This document shows, piece after piece, positions 35,893-44,324 of a stretch of DNA of 50,953 nucleotides (its first letter is position 1; each line of letters begins with the position of its first letter). Where the stretch lies: contig DGPA01000044.1 of assembly GCA_002389505.1 (NCBI GenBank), positions 182,565 through 233,517 on the forward strand. The letters run 5' to 3'. Below the pieces are notes generated by a model. The model was given only the letters and a program-made list of their open reading frames with translations. It searched no databases and had not been told where the DNA came from. The position numbers and the translations under genes were made by a program. The stretch is from Halieaceae bacterium UBA4452. Its GTDB lineage: Bacteria; Pseudomonadota; Gammaproteobacteria; Pseudomonadales; Halieaceae.

Positions 35893-38175
35893 ATGCTGAG
35901 CAAAGAACTTGAACAGGTTCTCAACGAAGCGTTTCGCACCGCACGAACGCGACGGCACGAGTTTATTACCGTCGAGCACCTGCTGCTTGCGCTAATGGAC
36001 GACTCTGCCGCCCTGACGGTTATGCAAGCTTGTCATGTTGATGTAGAAGCATTGCGTGGTGATCTCGTTGAATTTATTGATTCAACGACCCCGTTGCTAG
36101 GGGGGGAGGCCGACGGCCGGGATACACAACCTACGCTGGGTTTTCAACGTGTTCTACAGCGAGCGGTGTTCCATGTGCAGAGCTCCGGTAAACAAGAAGT
36201 CACCGGTGCCAATATACTCGTGGCGATCTTCTCCGAACAAGAATCACAAGCGGTGTATTTCTTAAAAAGCCAAGGCGTCTCGCGTTTGGACGTCGTCAAC
36301 TTTATCACCCATGGATTTGCTAAAGATGAGGACGAGGGAGGAGCAGTGGGTGGTGGAGCGCGAGACGAACAGGACGACGACGCTGAAGCACCTGAAGCAA
36401 CACCCCTTGATCAATTTGCCACTAATTTAAATGAGGAGGCGAAAACGGGGCAAATAGACCCGCTCATTGGTCGGTTGCATGAGGTGGAGCGAGTTGCACA
36501 AATCTTGGCGAGACGACGCAAGAATAACCCCCTGTTGGTGGGCGAATCGGGGGTCGGCAAAACTGCCATAGCCGAAGGCTTGGCAAAGATGATTGTTGAC
36601 GGTGACGTCCCCGAATCATTGGAGGGTGCGGTGGTTTATTCACTTGACCTGGGTGCATTACTGGCGGGCACCAAATATCGAGGTGACTTTGAAAAACGCT
36701 TCAAAGGATTGTTGAATAATTTAAAGGAACGAGAGCACGCCATTTTATTCATTGACGAGATCCATACCATTATCGGCGCTGGCGCTGCATCGGGCGGTGT
36801 CATGGATGCCAGTAACCTGCTCAAGCCGCTACTGAGTTCTGGAAAAATGCGTTGTATCGGTTCAACAACGTTTGCGGAGTATCGTGGCATTTTTGATAAA
36901 GACAAGGCCTTGAGTCGTCGGTTTCAGAAAATTGACGTCCTGGAGCCGTCGGTGGATGACGCCTACAAGATTCTCAAAGGCTTGAAATCGCGTTTTGAAG
37001 AGCACCATGGATTGCGTTATAGCGATAGAGCATTGAGGGTCGCTACAGAAATGGCTGCCCGCTATATTACCGACCGGTTTTTGCCAGACAAGGCTATTGA
37101 CGTCATCGATGAGGCGGGGGCCTATCAACAGCTGTTACCGACCAGCAGGCGGAAAAAAGTGATTGGCCCGAGCGATATCGAATCAGTGGTGGCAAAGATT
37201 GCCCGCATTCCGCCAAAAACAGTGACCTCCGATGACCGAGATTTACTGCAAAAACTGGAATCTAATTTACAGATGGTGGTGTTTGGTCAAAGTAGAGCAG
37301 TGGGTCAATTAGTCGCGTCAATTAAACTTGCTCGTGCCGGGCTGCGCTCTGGTGATCAGCCCATTGGCTCGTTCTTGCTTGCCGGCCCCACGGGGGTTGG
37401 CAAGACGGAAATCACTAAGCAGCTCGCGCTGCAGTTGGGACTGGAAATTACGCGCTTTGATATGTCGGAATATATGGAGCGGCATACGGTGTCACGCCTC
37501 ATCGGTGCCCCCCCAGGCTACGTGGGCTTCGACCAGGGCGGCCTGCTGACTGATGCGGTCACCAAACACCCCCACTCGGTGGTGTTGCTTGATGAAATTG
37601 AAAAAGCGCACCCCGAGGTTTTCAATTTACTGCTGCAAGTCATGGACCACGGCACATTGACCGACAATAACGGTCGCAAGGCTGATTTTCGGAATGTCAT
37701 ATTGGTAATGACAACGAATGCGGGTGCTGAAAACATTAGCCGCCGTTCAATTGGCTTTACCCAGCAAGACCACAGCACGGACTCCCTGGAAGCAATAAAC
37801 CGCATGTTCTCGCCAGAATTTCGAAATCGCCTTGATGCCATTGTGCCCTTCGAACCGCTTGGTGAAGATGTGATTCTTACGGTTGTGGATAAGTTCCTAA
37901 CCGAGCTGCAAGGACAGCTCGACGAGAAGCGGGTCACTATCGAAGTCGATGAAGACGCACGCCTATGGCTCGTAGAAAAAGGTTACGACCGAACAATGGG
38001 CGCTCGACCCATGGCTCGTATTATTCAGGAGCATATCAAAACCCCGCTGGCTGATCTCGTGCTCTTTGGGACGCTTAAAAAGGGCGGTACAGCACATGTG
38101 GGTCTCGATGCTGACGGTACCGCGCTGCAGATCACTACAGTGATCGAAGAGGAAAGAAGCCCTGTGGAAGTCTAG
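35893..38175 (+). CDS. clpA: ATP-dependent Clp protease ATP-binding subunit ClpA
   Basis: The unfoldase of ClpAP, 760 residues. The N domain (MLSKELEQVLNEAFRTAR, ITVEHLLLALMDD) binds ClpS. Two AAA+ modules follow, with Walker A GESGVGKT (217-224) and GPTGVGKT (498-505) and Walker B LFIDEIHT and LLDEIEKA. The ATG at 35893 follows GGAGTAAGG and gives the standard N-terminus. It forms an operon with clpS. Confidence 0.97.
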   Translation: MLSKELEQVLNEAFRTARTRRHEFITVEHLLLALMDDSAALTVMQACHVDVEALRGDLVEFIDSTTPLLGGEADGRDTQPTLGFQRVLQRAVFHVQSSGKQEVTGANILVAIFSEQESQAVYFLKSQGVSRLDVVNFITHGFAKDEDEGGAVGGGARDEQDDDAEAPEATPLDQFATNLNEEAKTGQIDPLIGRLHEVERVAQILARRRKNNPLLVGESGVGKTAIAEGLAKMIVDGDVPESLEGAVVYSLDLGALLAGTKYRGDFEKRFKGLLNNLKEREHAILFIDEIHTIIGAGAASGGVMDASNLLKPLLSSGKMRCIGSTTFAEYRGIFDKDKALSRRFQKIDVLEPSVDDAYKILKGLKSRFEEHHGLRYSDRALRVATEMAARYITDRFLPDKAIDVIDEAGAYQQLLPTSRRKKVIGPSDIESVVAKIARIPPKTVTSDDRDLLQKLESNLQMVVFGQSRAVGQLVASIKLARAGLRSGDQPIGSFLLAGPTGVGKTEITKQLALQLGLEITRFDMSEYMERHTVSRLIGAPPGYVGFDQGGLLTDAVTKHPHSVVLLDEIEKAHPEVFNLLLQVMDHGTLTDNNGRKADFRNVILVMTTNAGAENISRRSIGFTQQDHSTDSLEAINRMFSPEFRNRLDAIVPFEPLGEDVILTVVDKFLTELQGQLDEKRVTIEVDEDARLWLVEKGYDRTMGARPMARIIQEHIKTPLADLVLFGTLKKGGTAHVGLDADGTALQITTVIEEERSPVEV

Positions 38176-38207
38176 CAGCGGTGGTGCAGTCGCATTGGCA
38201 CATGGGA

Positions 38208-38249
38208 GGCAGTGAGACGCTCGGTCCTTGACCGCGTCCCTGGACTGCC
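38208..38249 (+). other. Long interrupted hairpin between clpA and infA
   Basis: Three stem segments stack: GGCAGT/ACTGCC (38208-38213 with 38244-38249), GACGC/GCGTC (38216-38220 with 38234-38238) and GGTC/GACC (38223-38226 with 38230-38233), separated by small bulges and closed by a 3-base loop. No T-run follows on either strand. It lies between two convergent genes, so it may end or stabilise both transcripts. Confidence 0.5.
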
Positions 38250-38303
38250 CTAGCGACGCTGATTCAATCCCACTCCAGTGCATTGATTGCTAACCGCAAC
38301 GCA

Positions 38304-38522
38304 TTAGCGCTCGCGATAAGTGATTCGCCCTTTTGTTAAATCGTAAGGTGTGACTTCGACACGCACTTTGTCGCCGGTCAAGATGCGGATATAGTTTTTG
38401 CGCATTTTACCGGATATGTGAGCGGTGACCAGATGACCATTTTCCAGCTTGACCCGGAACGTGGTGTTCGGGAGAGTTTCGACAATTTCACCCTCCATCT
38501 CAATTTGATCTTCTTTAGCCAT
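38304..38522 (-). CDS. infA: Translation initiation factor IF-1
   Basis: The 72-residue OB-fold protein matches IF-1 over its whole length: MAKEDQIEMEGEIVETLPN, FRVKLENGHLVTAHISGKM and GDKVRVEVTPYDLTKGRITYR. It binds the 30S A site during initiation. It is separated from bpt by 69 bases, which may include its own promoter, and faces clpA. Confidence 0.99.
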   Translation of the reverse strand: MAKEDQIEMEGEIVETLPNTTFRVKLENGHLVTAHISGKMRKNYIRILTGDKVRVEVTPYDLTKGRITYRER

Positions 38523-38591
38523 TAACGCGCCAACCTCAGTAAAAGCAGCGATGAACTTTACCGGAAAGTCGACCGATGCAAAAGCATTGCT

Positions 38592-39359
38592 TTAGGGTTT
38601 TTCAATAAAACGCTGGCTTGTTATTGCCGCACTACCGCCCATCATTAACTTTTCTCGCTGCTGCCATTCACCACCGACGAGAATTTCGAGAGGATGAAAG
38701 CGTGCTTTGTAACTCATTTTCTCGCAGCTCTGAATCCAATAGCCCAAATAAACGTGATCGAGGGATAATTGCCGTGCGAGTTCAACCTGATAAAGCACTG
38801 CAAATGTGCCCAAACTCCGGTGATCCTGCGTCGGCTCATAGAAGGTGTAGATCGCTGACAGGCCATCCTGCATCTGGTCAGACACCATAATCCCAAGCAA
38901 GTGTTCGTCCTCATAAAGACGAAAATAACGGGTATTTCCTAAGCTATTATTGAGAAATGAGCGATACTGATCCTCATCGGGCGGGTACATATCGCCGTCC
39001 GCATGACGCTTCTCTACATAGCGGCAATATAATGAGAAAGCGTCTTTATCGAGAATGTCCGAGGTTTCTTCTAACCGTAAATCTTGGTTTCGGCGCCAGA
39101 CCCGCTGTTGGCTCTTGGTGCGCTTAAAGGACGCTACTGGAATCCGTGAGGCAATACAGGCGTTGCAGCGCGCGCAGTGGGGCCGGTAGATATGATCACC
39201 GCTACGACGGAACCCAATAGCAGACAAATGGCTGTACAGCTCCTTGGAAATGGTTTGCCGAGGATCAATAAACAACGTCGTGGCTTCTTTACCGTCTAAA
39301 TAACTGCATTCGTGGGGAAAGGTGGTGAATACCCTGATATCTCTAAGGGAGGCAGTCAT
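38592..39359 (-). CDS. bpt: Aspartate/glutamate leucyltransferase (ATE-type)
   Basis: Bpt adds leucine from Leu-tRNA to proteins with N-terminal Asp or Glu, marking them for ClpS. The 255-residue protein has the Cys-rich PHCARCNACIASRIPV segment and the DHVYLGYWIQSCEKMSYKA acetyltransferase-like core of the family. The ATG at 39359 has GGAG eight bases upstream; another ATG at 39365 overlaps the aat stop as ATGA but is too near that site. It is coupled to aat. Confidence 0.93.
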   Translation of the reverse strand: MTASLRDIRVFTTFPHECSYLDGKEATTLFIDPRQTISKELYSHLSAIGFRRSGDHIYRPHCARCNACIASRIPVASFKRTKSQQRVWRRNQDLRLEETSDILDKDAFSLYCRYVEKRHADGDMYPPDEDQYRSFLNNSLGNTRYFRLYEDEHLLGIMVSDQMQDGLSAIYTFYEPTQDHRSLGTFAVLYQVELARQLSLDHVYLGYWIQSCEKMSYKARFHPLEILVGGEWQQREKLMMGGSAAITSQRFIEKP

Positions 39360-39361
39360 GG

Positions 39362-40162
39362 TCATAACTCCAGTAAAATGGTGGGGTTTTCCGGGATGTC
39401 TGCTAGCCATGCCGGAGCGGAATGCTGGGCCACATCGAGGGTGGGATGGGCGACTGCGCAAGTGATCCAATCACGATCCTCTTTTATACCGCTATGCAGC
39501 CGCTTTTCAAAGTCTGAGCGTGCTATTTCCGTGCATCCCATACGCTGTAGGTGGGGATTATTGATCTGACAATCCACGAGGGACAGTTGACCGAGATTGA
39601 GCAATCGCCCCACCGCTGCAAAGGCTATTTTTGAGCTGTCAGTGGCGCGGGAAAACATCGATTCACCAAAAAAAACTTTACCCAGGCTAATGCCATATAA
39701 ACCACCGACTAACGACCCTGCTTGGTACACCTCGATTGAATGTGCGACGCCGAGTTGGTGCAGTGTTGCGTAGGCCGCCATCATTGCCGGCGAAATCCAC
39801 GTGCCCTGAGCATCGGCTCGCGGTTCACTACAGGCGCGGATGACCGCGGAAAAATCACGATTGGTTGCCAGGCGAAACTGGCCACGACGAATGCTTTTTT
39901 TTAAGGATCGAGAGCAGTGGAAATGATGGGGCAACAGAACCATCCGCGGATCGGGGCTCCACCATAACACGGGCTGAGAGGCGTCATACCAAGGGAAAAT
40001 TCCCTTCGCGTAAGCCGCTATCAGTCGTCCGGGAGTTAAATCACCGCCGATCGCCAAGAGACCATTAGGGTCAAGCATCGCGTCATTGGTCGGGGGAAAA
40101 TCATCCACAGCGCTAGGGAACCTAGGCAGCGTCAATGATCGCGTCGAGGTATTTTTCAGCAT
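39362..40162 (-). CDS. aat: Leucyl/phenylalanyl-tRNA--protein transferase
   Basis: Aat transfers Leu or Phe to proteins with N-terminal Lys or Arg. The conserved region starts at PPTNDAMLDPNGLLAIGGDL and continues with AYAKGIFPWY, VLWWSPDPRMVL and GESMFSRATDSSK. The start is uncertain. ATG at 40162 lies 41 bases inside the end of trxB and gives 266 residues; a TTG at 40135 would give 257. Neither has a good ribosome site, so translation may depend on trxB. Confidence 0.92.
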   Translation of the reverse strand: MLKNTSTRSLTLPRFPSAVDDFPPTNDAMLDPNGLLAIGGDLTPGRLIAAYAKGIFPWYDASQPVLWWSPDPRMVLLPHHFHCSRSLKKSIRRGQFRLATNRDFSAVIRACSEPRADAQGTWISPAMMAAYATLHQLGVAHSIEVYQAGSLVGGLYGISLGKVFFGESMFSRATDSSKIAFAAVGRLLNLGQLSLVDCQINNPHLQRMGCTEIARSDFEKRLHSGIKEDRDWITCAVAHPTLDVAQHSAPAWLADIPENPTILLEL

Positions 40163-41081
40163 CAAGGGCGGCCATACAACCGAACCCTGCTGAGGTAATA
40201 GCTTGGCGATAGACATGATCGGCCACATCGCCAGCGGCATACACACCATCGACACTGGTGTGCGTCGCGCCACCATTGAGCCCAGATTGAATGCTAATGT
40301 AGCCACCTTTCATGGTCAATTGTCCGTCAAATATTTGAGTGTTTGGCTTGTGCCCAATGGCAATGAACACCCCCGCTAAGGGAATGTCGACGGTTGGGGC
40401 ACCGTCGGTGGATGCAATCCGTATGCCGGTGACGCCCATGTTATCGCCTACTACCTCGTCAAGGGTCCGGTTCCAATGTAATTGCACTTTACCTTCCTCA
40501 GCTCTCGCCAGCAGTCGGTCCTGTAAGATTTTTTCTGAGCGCAAACGATCGCGCCGATGAACGACATGAACTTTGCTACACAGATTGCTGAGGTACAGGG
40601 CTTCCTCAACAGCGGTATTGCCTCCACCGATGACAGCGACTTCTTTATTTCGGTAGAAAAATCCGTCGCAGGTGGCACACGCACTGACGCCTTTGCCCAT
40701 AAAAGCCTCCTCGCTAGGTAAGCCAAGGTATTGCGCTGATGCGCCCGTAGCGATAATGAGCGCGTCGCAGCTGTAATCGCTGCTACCACCCAAACGGAAG
40801 GGGCGGGTGCTCAAGTCAACTTTTTCAATGTGATCGAAAACAACAGAGGCGTCGAAGCGTTCAACATGCGCTTGCATTTCCTGCATCAGCTGAGGGCCTT
40901 GGAGGTCTGCTGAGCCGCCGGGCCAGTTCTCGACTTCGGTCGTGGTAGTCAACTGCCCACCCTGTTGCATCCCGGTGATGACGATGGGTTTGAGATTGGC
41001 GCGTGCGGCATAAACGGCAGCGGTGTAGCCCGCCGGGCCTGAGCCTAAAATGATGACTTTGTGGTGCGAAATAGTGCCCAT
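40122..41081 (-). CDS. trxB: Thioredoxin reductase
   Basis: A 319-residue NADPH-dependent flavoprotein that keeps thioredoxin reduced. GSGPAGYTAAVYAARA binds FAD, the redox pair is Cys134/Cys137 in CATCDG, and GGGNTAVEEALYLS binds NADPH; the C-terminal AAGDVADHVYRQ completes the FAD site. It heads the minus-strand trxB-aat-bpt group and is divergent from ftsK. Confidence 0.97.
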   Translation of the reverse strand: MGTISHHKVIILGSGPAGYTAAVYAARANLKPIVITGMQQGGQLTTTTEVENWPGGSADLQGPQLMQEMQAHVERFDASVVFDHIEKVDLSTRPFRLGGSSDYSCDALIIATGASAQYLGLPSEEAFMGKGVSACATCDGFFYRNKEVAVIGGGNTAVEEALYLSNLCSKVHVVHRRDRLRSEKILQDRLLARAEEGKVQLHWNRTLDEVVGDNMGVTGIRIASTDGAPTVDIPLAGVFIAIGHKPNTQIFDGQLTMKGGYISIQSGLNGGATHTSVDGVYAAGDVADHVYRQAITSAGFGCMAALDAEKYLDAIIDAA

Positions 41082-41213
41082 AATTCAGTAATTTCCCGGC
41101 GGTTGATACGTGGCAGCAACCAATGGGCTGCTGGGATAATCGTGGCTCAGTGGCAAGGGTACAACACCCTGAAGCTGCGAACAAAGCGTATGGCTGTCTG
41201 AGGGCATCTATTG

Positions 41214-41243
41214 TTTCAACGAGAGGAAAAAGCGCTGTAAAAT
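41214..41243 (+). promoter_or_regulatory. Candidate promoter of ftsK
   Basis: TAAAAT at 41238-41243 resembles a -10 box; TTCAAC at 41214-41219 is a weak -35 with an 18-base spacer. It lies in the 270-base region between trxB and ftsK, which otherwise holds no gene that can be supported. Confidence 0.25.
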
Positions 41244-41351
41244 CATCTTAAACCCATTGTCCCTGTGCTAAGCTTCAGTCTACTGAACACTTGACCGCCT
41301 AAGCAGTGTTGCACCTCATGAGCGACCAAGCTGCAGCCAAAGCACCCAAGC

Positions 41352-43703
41352 GTGGGAAATCCCGTGGCCCCTAAAATCAAACAACCGAGTCAACTCTCAG
41401 TCAATGCAGATCAAACAAAACGTCGTCTGAGAGACGCTTTGTTTGTTGCCGTTACGGCCGGCTGTCTGTTGATGCTTCTCGCACTTGCCACCTATCACCC
41501 CAGCGATCCAGGATGGTCGGCAAGTGGCTCGGAGGAGTCCATCCACAACTTAGCGGGTATAACCGGGGCTTTTTTATCTGACGCGTTGTTTTCTCTGTTG
41601 GGCTATGCTGCGTTCCTCATACCGGTGTTACTGGCATTCCGAGCCAGTCGTATGTTGATCCGTGGGGAAGACCCGCCACTGACCGACTGGACACTGCTAG
41701 GCTTGCAATCCTTAGGTTTAGTGCTGTTGATTGTAGCAGCCACCTCAATTGCGGCACTCAATGATCAAGGACTGTCGGATCTACCTCAGGGTGCTGGGGG
41801 CATTCTTGGTGACGGTATTGGCCAACGTTTTGACAACGCGCTCAACCCGGTTGGAGCTCGACTCACCTTACTGGCCATGTTCCTTGCTGGTCTGACCATG
41901 TTTGCTGATATTAGCTGGCTTGCAGTGATTGATTACACCGGTAAGCAGTGCATCAGTCTGTCAAGTCGATGCTGGCACTGGTGTGTTGTTACCCGCGATA
42001 GAGTCGTTGATCGTCGAGCCAGAGAAAAACAGCAGGAACAACGAAAGGTAGAAATTGAACAATTTGTTGCGAAAGAAAAGAAACGCACTCCGCCGAAGAT
42101 AAAGCCGCTCGCGGTGAACAAAGAGCCCGGCGCCAGGGTTGAGAAGGAAAAGCAAACGGTCCTATTCGACGCGCCAGTAGCTGGAGAAATTCCGCCCCTC
42201 GATCTCCTTGATCCGGCGCCAGACAGTGGTGGGCGAGGGTACTCCCGGGAAGAACTTGAATCGCTGTCGCGCTTACTCGAACTTAAGCTGGCGGACTTTG
42301 GCGTGACCGCTCAAGTCACTGCAGTGTATCCGGGCCCAGTGGTAACCCGTTTTGAAATTCAGCCGGCGGCGGGAGTCAAGGTATCGCGCATTTCCAATCT
42401 GGCAAAAGATGTTGCTCGCTCACTTGCGGTCATTTCGGTTCGTGTGGTTGAAGTGATTCCCGGCAAGAGTGTCGTAGGCATAGAGATTCCTAATGCCGAT
42501 CGGCAAACCGTCAATTTTAAAGAAGTCTTATCCTCAAAAACCTTTGAAGACAGCAAGTCAACACTGACACTGGCTCTGGGGCATGACATTGCCGGTGCCC
42601 CCATCGTCGCTGATTTGGCCAAGATGCCCCACCTACTGGTGGCCGGAACCACAGGATCGGGGAAGTCGGTGGGTGTCAACTGCATGTTGGTGAGTTTGCT
42701 ATATAAGGCCACTCCCGACGATGTACGGTTAATTCTCGTCGATCCGAAAATGCTGGAGCTGTCAGTCTATGAAGGTATTCCCCATCTGCTAACACCCGTG
42801 ATAACGGACATGAAAGATGCTGCCAATGGTTTGCGCTGGTGCGTCGCTGAGATGGAGCGTCGATATAAACTCATGTCACAGCTGGGCGTCCGAAACCTGG
42901 CGGGCTATAACCGCAAAGTGTTGGATGCCATCAAAATAGGTGTGCCTATTCCCGACCCACTCTGGAAGCCTGACCCCCTAGCTATGACGCCGGAGGAGGA
43001 GCAGCTTCAGCCACACCTAGAGAAACTGCCCAGTATTGTGGTGGTCATCGATGAATTCGCTGACATGATGATGATCGTCGGCAAAAAAGTCGAGCAGCTC
43101 ATTGCCCGAATCGCTCAGAAGGCGCGGGCGGCCGGCATTCATCTAATTTTGGCAACCCAGCGACCCTCGGTTGATGTCATTACTGGGCTTATCAAGGCGA
43201 ATATTCCTACACGCATAGCGTTCGCAGTGAGCTCCAAGGTGGATTCTCGAACGATTCTTGATCAAGGTGGTGCGGACCAACTGCTGGGCTTTGGGGATAT
43301 GCTTTACCTTCCTTCTGGATCGAGTGTGCCGATGCGCGTCCATGGCGCGTTCTGCTCGGACGATGAGGTGCACAGGGTGGTAGCCGATTGGAAGCGACGA
43401 GGGCAGCCACTGTACTTGGAAAACCTCCTCGATGAAGGCGGCCAGACGCCAGTGACGGCTGGCGAGTTACAGAGTGCCACATCGGACGGAGATGACCCCG
43501 AGGCCGACGCACTTTATGACGAAGCGGTTCACTATGTGTGTAAGAGTCGCCGAGCCTCTATATCAAGTGTTCAACGCAAATTGCGTATTGGCTACAATCG
43601 CGCTGCGCGGTTGATTGAGGCCATGGAGGCCGCGGGCGTGGTCACTGATATGGGCACCAATGGTCAGCGCGAGGTGTTAGCGCCACCGCCCCTGGAGGAT
43701 TGA
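41352..43703 (+). CDS. ftsK: DNA translocase FtsK
   Basis: FtsK pumps DNA at the septum and activates XerCD at dif. The 783-residue protein has about four N-terminal membrane helices, a short linker, the RecA-like motor with Walker A GTTGSGKS (432-439) and Walker B VVVIDEFADM, and a C-terminal winged-helix gamma domain (SISSVQRKLRIGYNRAARLIE) that reads KOPS. The start is doubtful: the GTG used here lacks a ribosome site, and an overlapping frame from ATG 41318 would fit better if one C were absent at 41368-41371. Confidence 0.93.
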   Translation: MGNPVAPKIKQPSQLSVNADQTKRRLRDALFVAVTAGCLLMLLALATYHPSDPGWSASGSEESIHNLAGITGAFLSDALFSLLGYAAFLIPVLLAFRASRMLIRGEDPPLTDWTLLGLQSLGLVLLIVAATSIAALNDQGLSDLPQGAGGILGDGIGQRFDNALNPVGARLTLLAMFLAGLTMFADISWLAVIDYTGKQCISLSSRCWHWCVVTRDRVVDRRAREKQQEQRKVEIEQFVAKEKKRTPPKIKPLAVNKEPGARVEKEKQTVLFDAPVAGEIPPLDLLDPAPDSGGRGYSREELESLSRLLELKLADFGVTAQVTAVYPGPVVTRFEIQPAAGVKVSRISNLAKDVARSLAVISVRVVEVIPGKSVVGIEIPNADRQTVNFKEVLSSKTFEDSKSTLTLALGHDIAGAPIVADLAKMPHLLVAGTTGSGKSVGVNCMLVSLLYKATPDDVRLILVDPKMLELSVYEGIPHLLTPVITDMKDAANGLRWCVAEMERRYKLMSQLGVRNLAGYNRKVLDAIKIGVPIPDPLWKPDPLAMTPEEEQLQPHLEKLPSIVVVIDEFADMMMIVGKKVEQLIARIAQKARAAGIHLILATQRPSVDVITGLIKANIPTRIAFAVSSKVDSRTILDQGGADQLLGFGDMLYLPSGSSVPMRVHGAFCSDDEVHRVVADWKRRGQPLYLENLLDEGGQTPVTAGELQSATSDGDDPEADALYDEAVHYVCKSRRASISSVQRKLRIGYNRAARLIEAMEAAGVVTDMGTNGQREVLAPPPLED

Positions 43704-43704
43704 C

Positions 43705-44319
43705 GTGATTGGCGAGAAAGTCCGTTGGCCGACCATTGCACTGTTAACGCTGTGTTTACTTGGCGGGTTGTTGCGCAAGGCCACGGCGGCTGAAGACGCC
43801 GTTGTTGTGCCTGAAGGAGGGCTCTCGGGTCGTTTTTTGCAAACCATCAGTGACGAAGGAGGAGGCGCGTTATCGACGAGCGAGGGCGAGTTTGCGCTGC
43901 TGAAGCCGCATTTTTTTCGTTGGCAAATCAATGCTCCCGGACGCCAACTCATTATTAGCGACGGACAGACCGTTTGGCAGTACGACCAGGATTTAGAAAC
44001 GGTGAGTCGCTCACCAGCCACTCATGTGGCTCAGTCGCCTCTGGCGCTGTTATTAGGGGATGTCGCGTCTCTTGAGCAACACTATTTAATTGACTACGGC
44101 GATGGGCAAATCACCTTAGTGCCGACAGCGGCGGAACCTTTATTCGAAAGCCTTACCGTGATGTTCAACGATAACCAAGCGACCCAGTTATTGATTGCTG
44201 ATAGCTCGGGGCAGATGATTGATATCACCTTGAGTGACACCATCGAAGGTGCCCTAGCGCCAGATGATTTTCGGTTTATTCCCCCTGACGAAATCAATGT
44301 TGTGGATCTTGAGTCCTAA
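43705..44319 (+). CDS. lolA: Outer-membrane lipoprotein carrier protein LolA
   Basis: The periplasmic chaperone that carries lipoproteins from LolCDE to LolB. The 204-residue precursor has a signal peptide cleaved near ATAA|EDA. The mature part shows the LolA pattern: GRFLQTISDEGG, EGEFALLKPHFFRWQI, QTVWQYDQDLETVS and DFRFIPPDEINVVD. The GTG start has GGAGGAT four bases before it and follows the ftsK stop by one base, so the two are co-translated. Confidence 0.92.
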   Translation: MIGEKVRWPTIALLTLCLLGGLLRKATAAEDAVVVPEGGLSGRFLQTISDEGGGALSTSEGEFALLKPHFFRWQINAPGRQLIISDGQTVWQYDQDLETVSRSPATHVAQSPLALLLGDVASLEQHYLIDYGDGQITLVPTAAEPLFESLTVMFNDNQATQLLIADSSGQMIDITLSDTIEGALAPDDFRFIPPDEINVVDLES

Positions 44320-44324
44320 CGACT

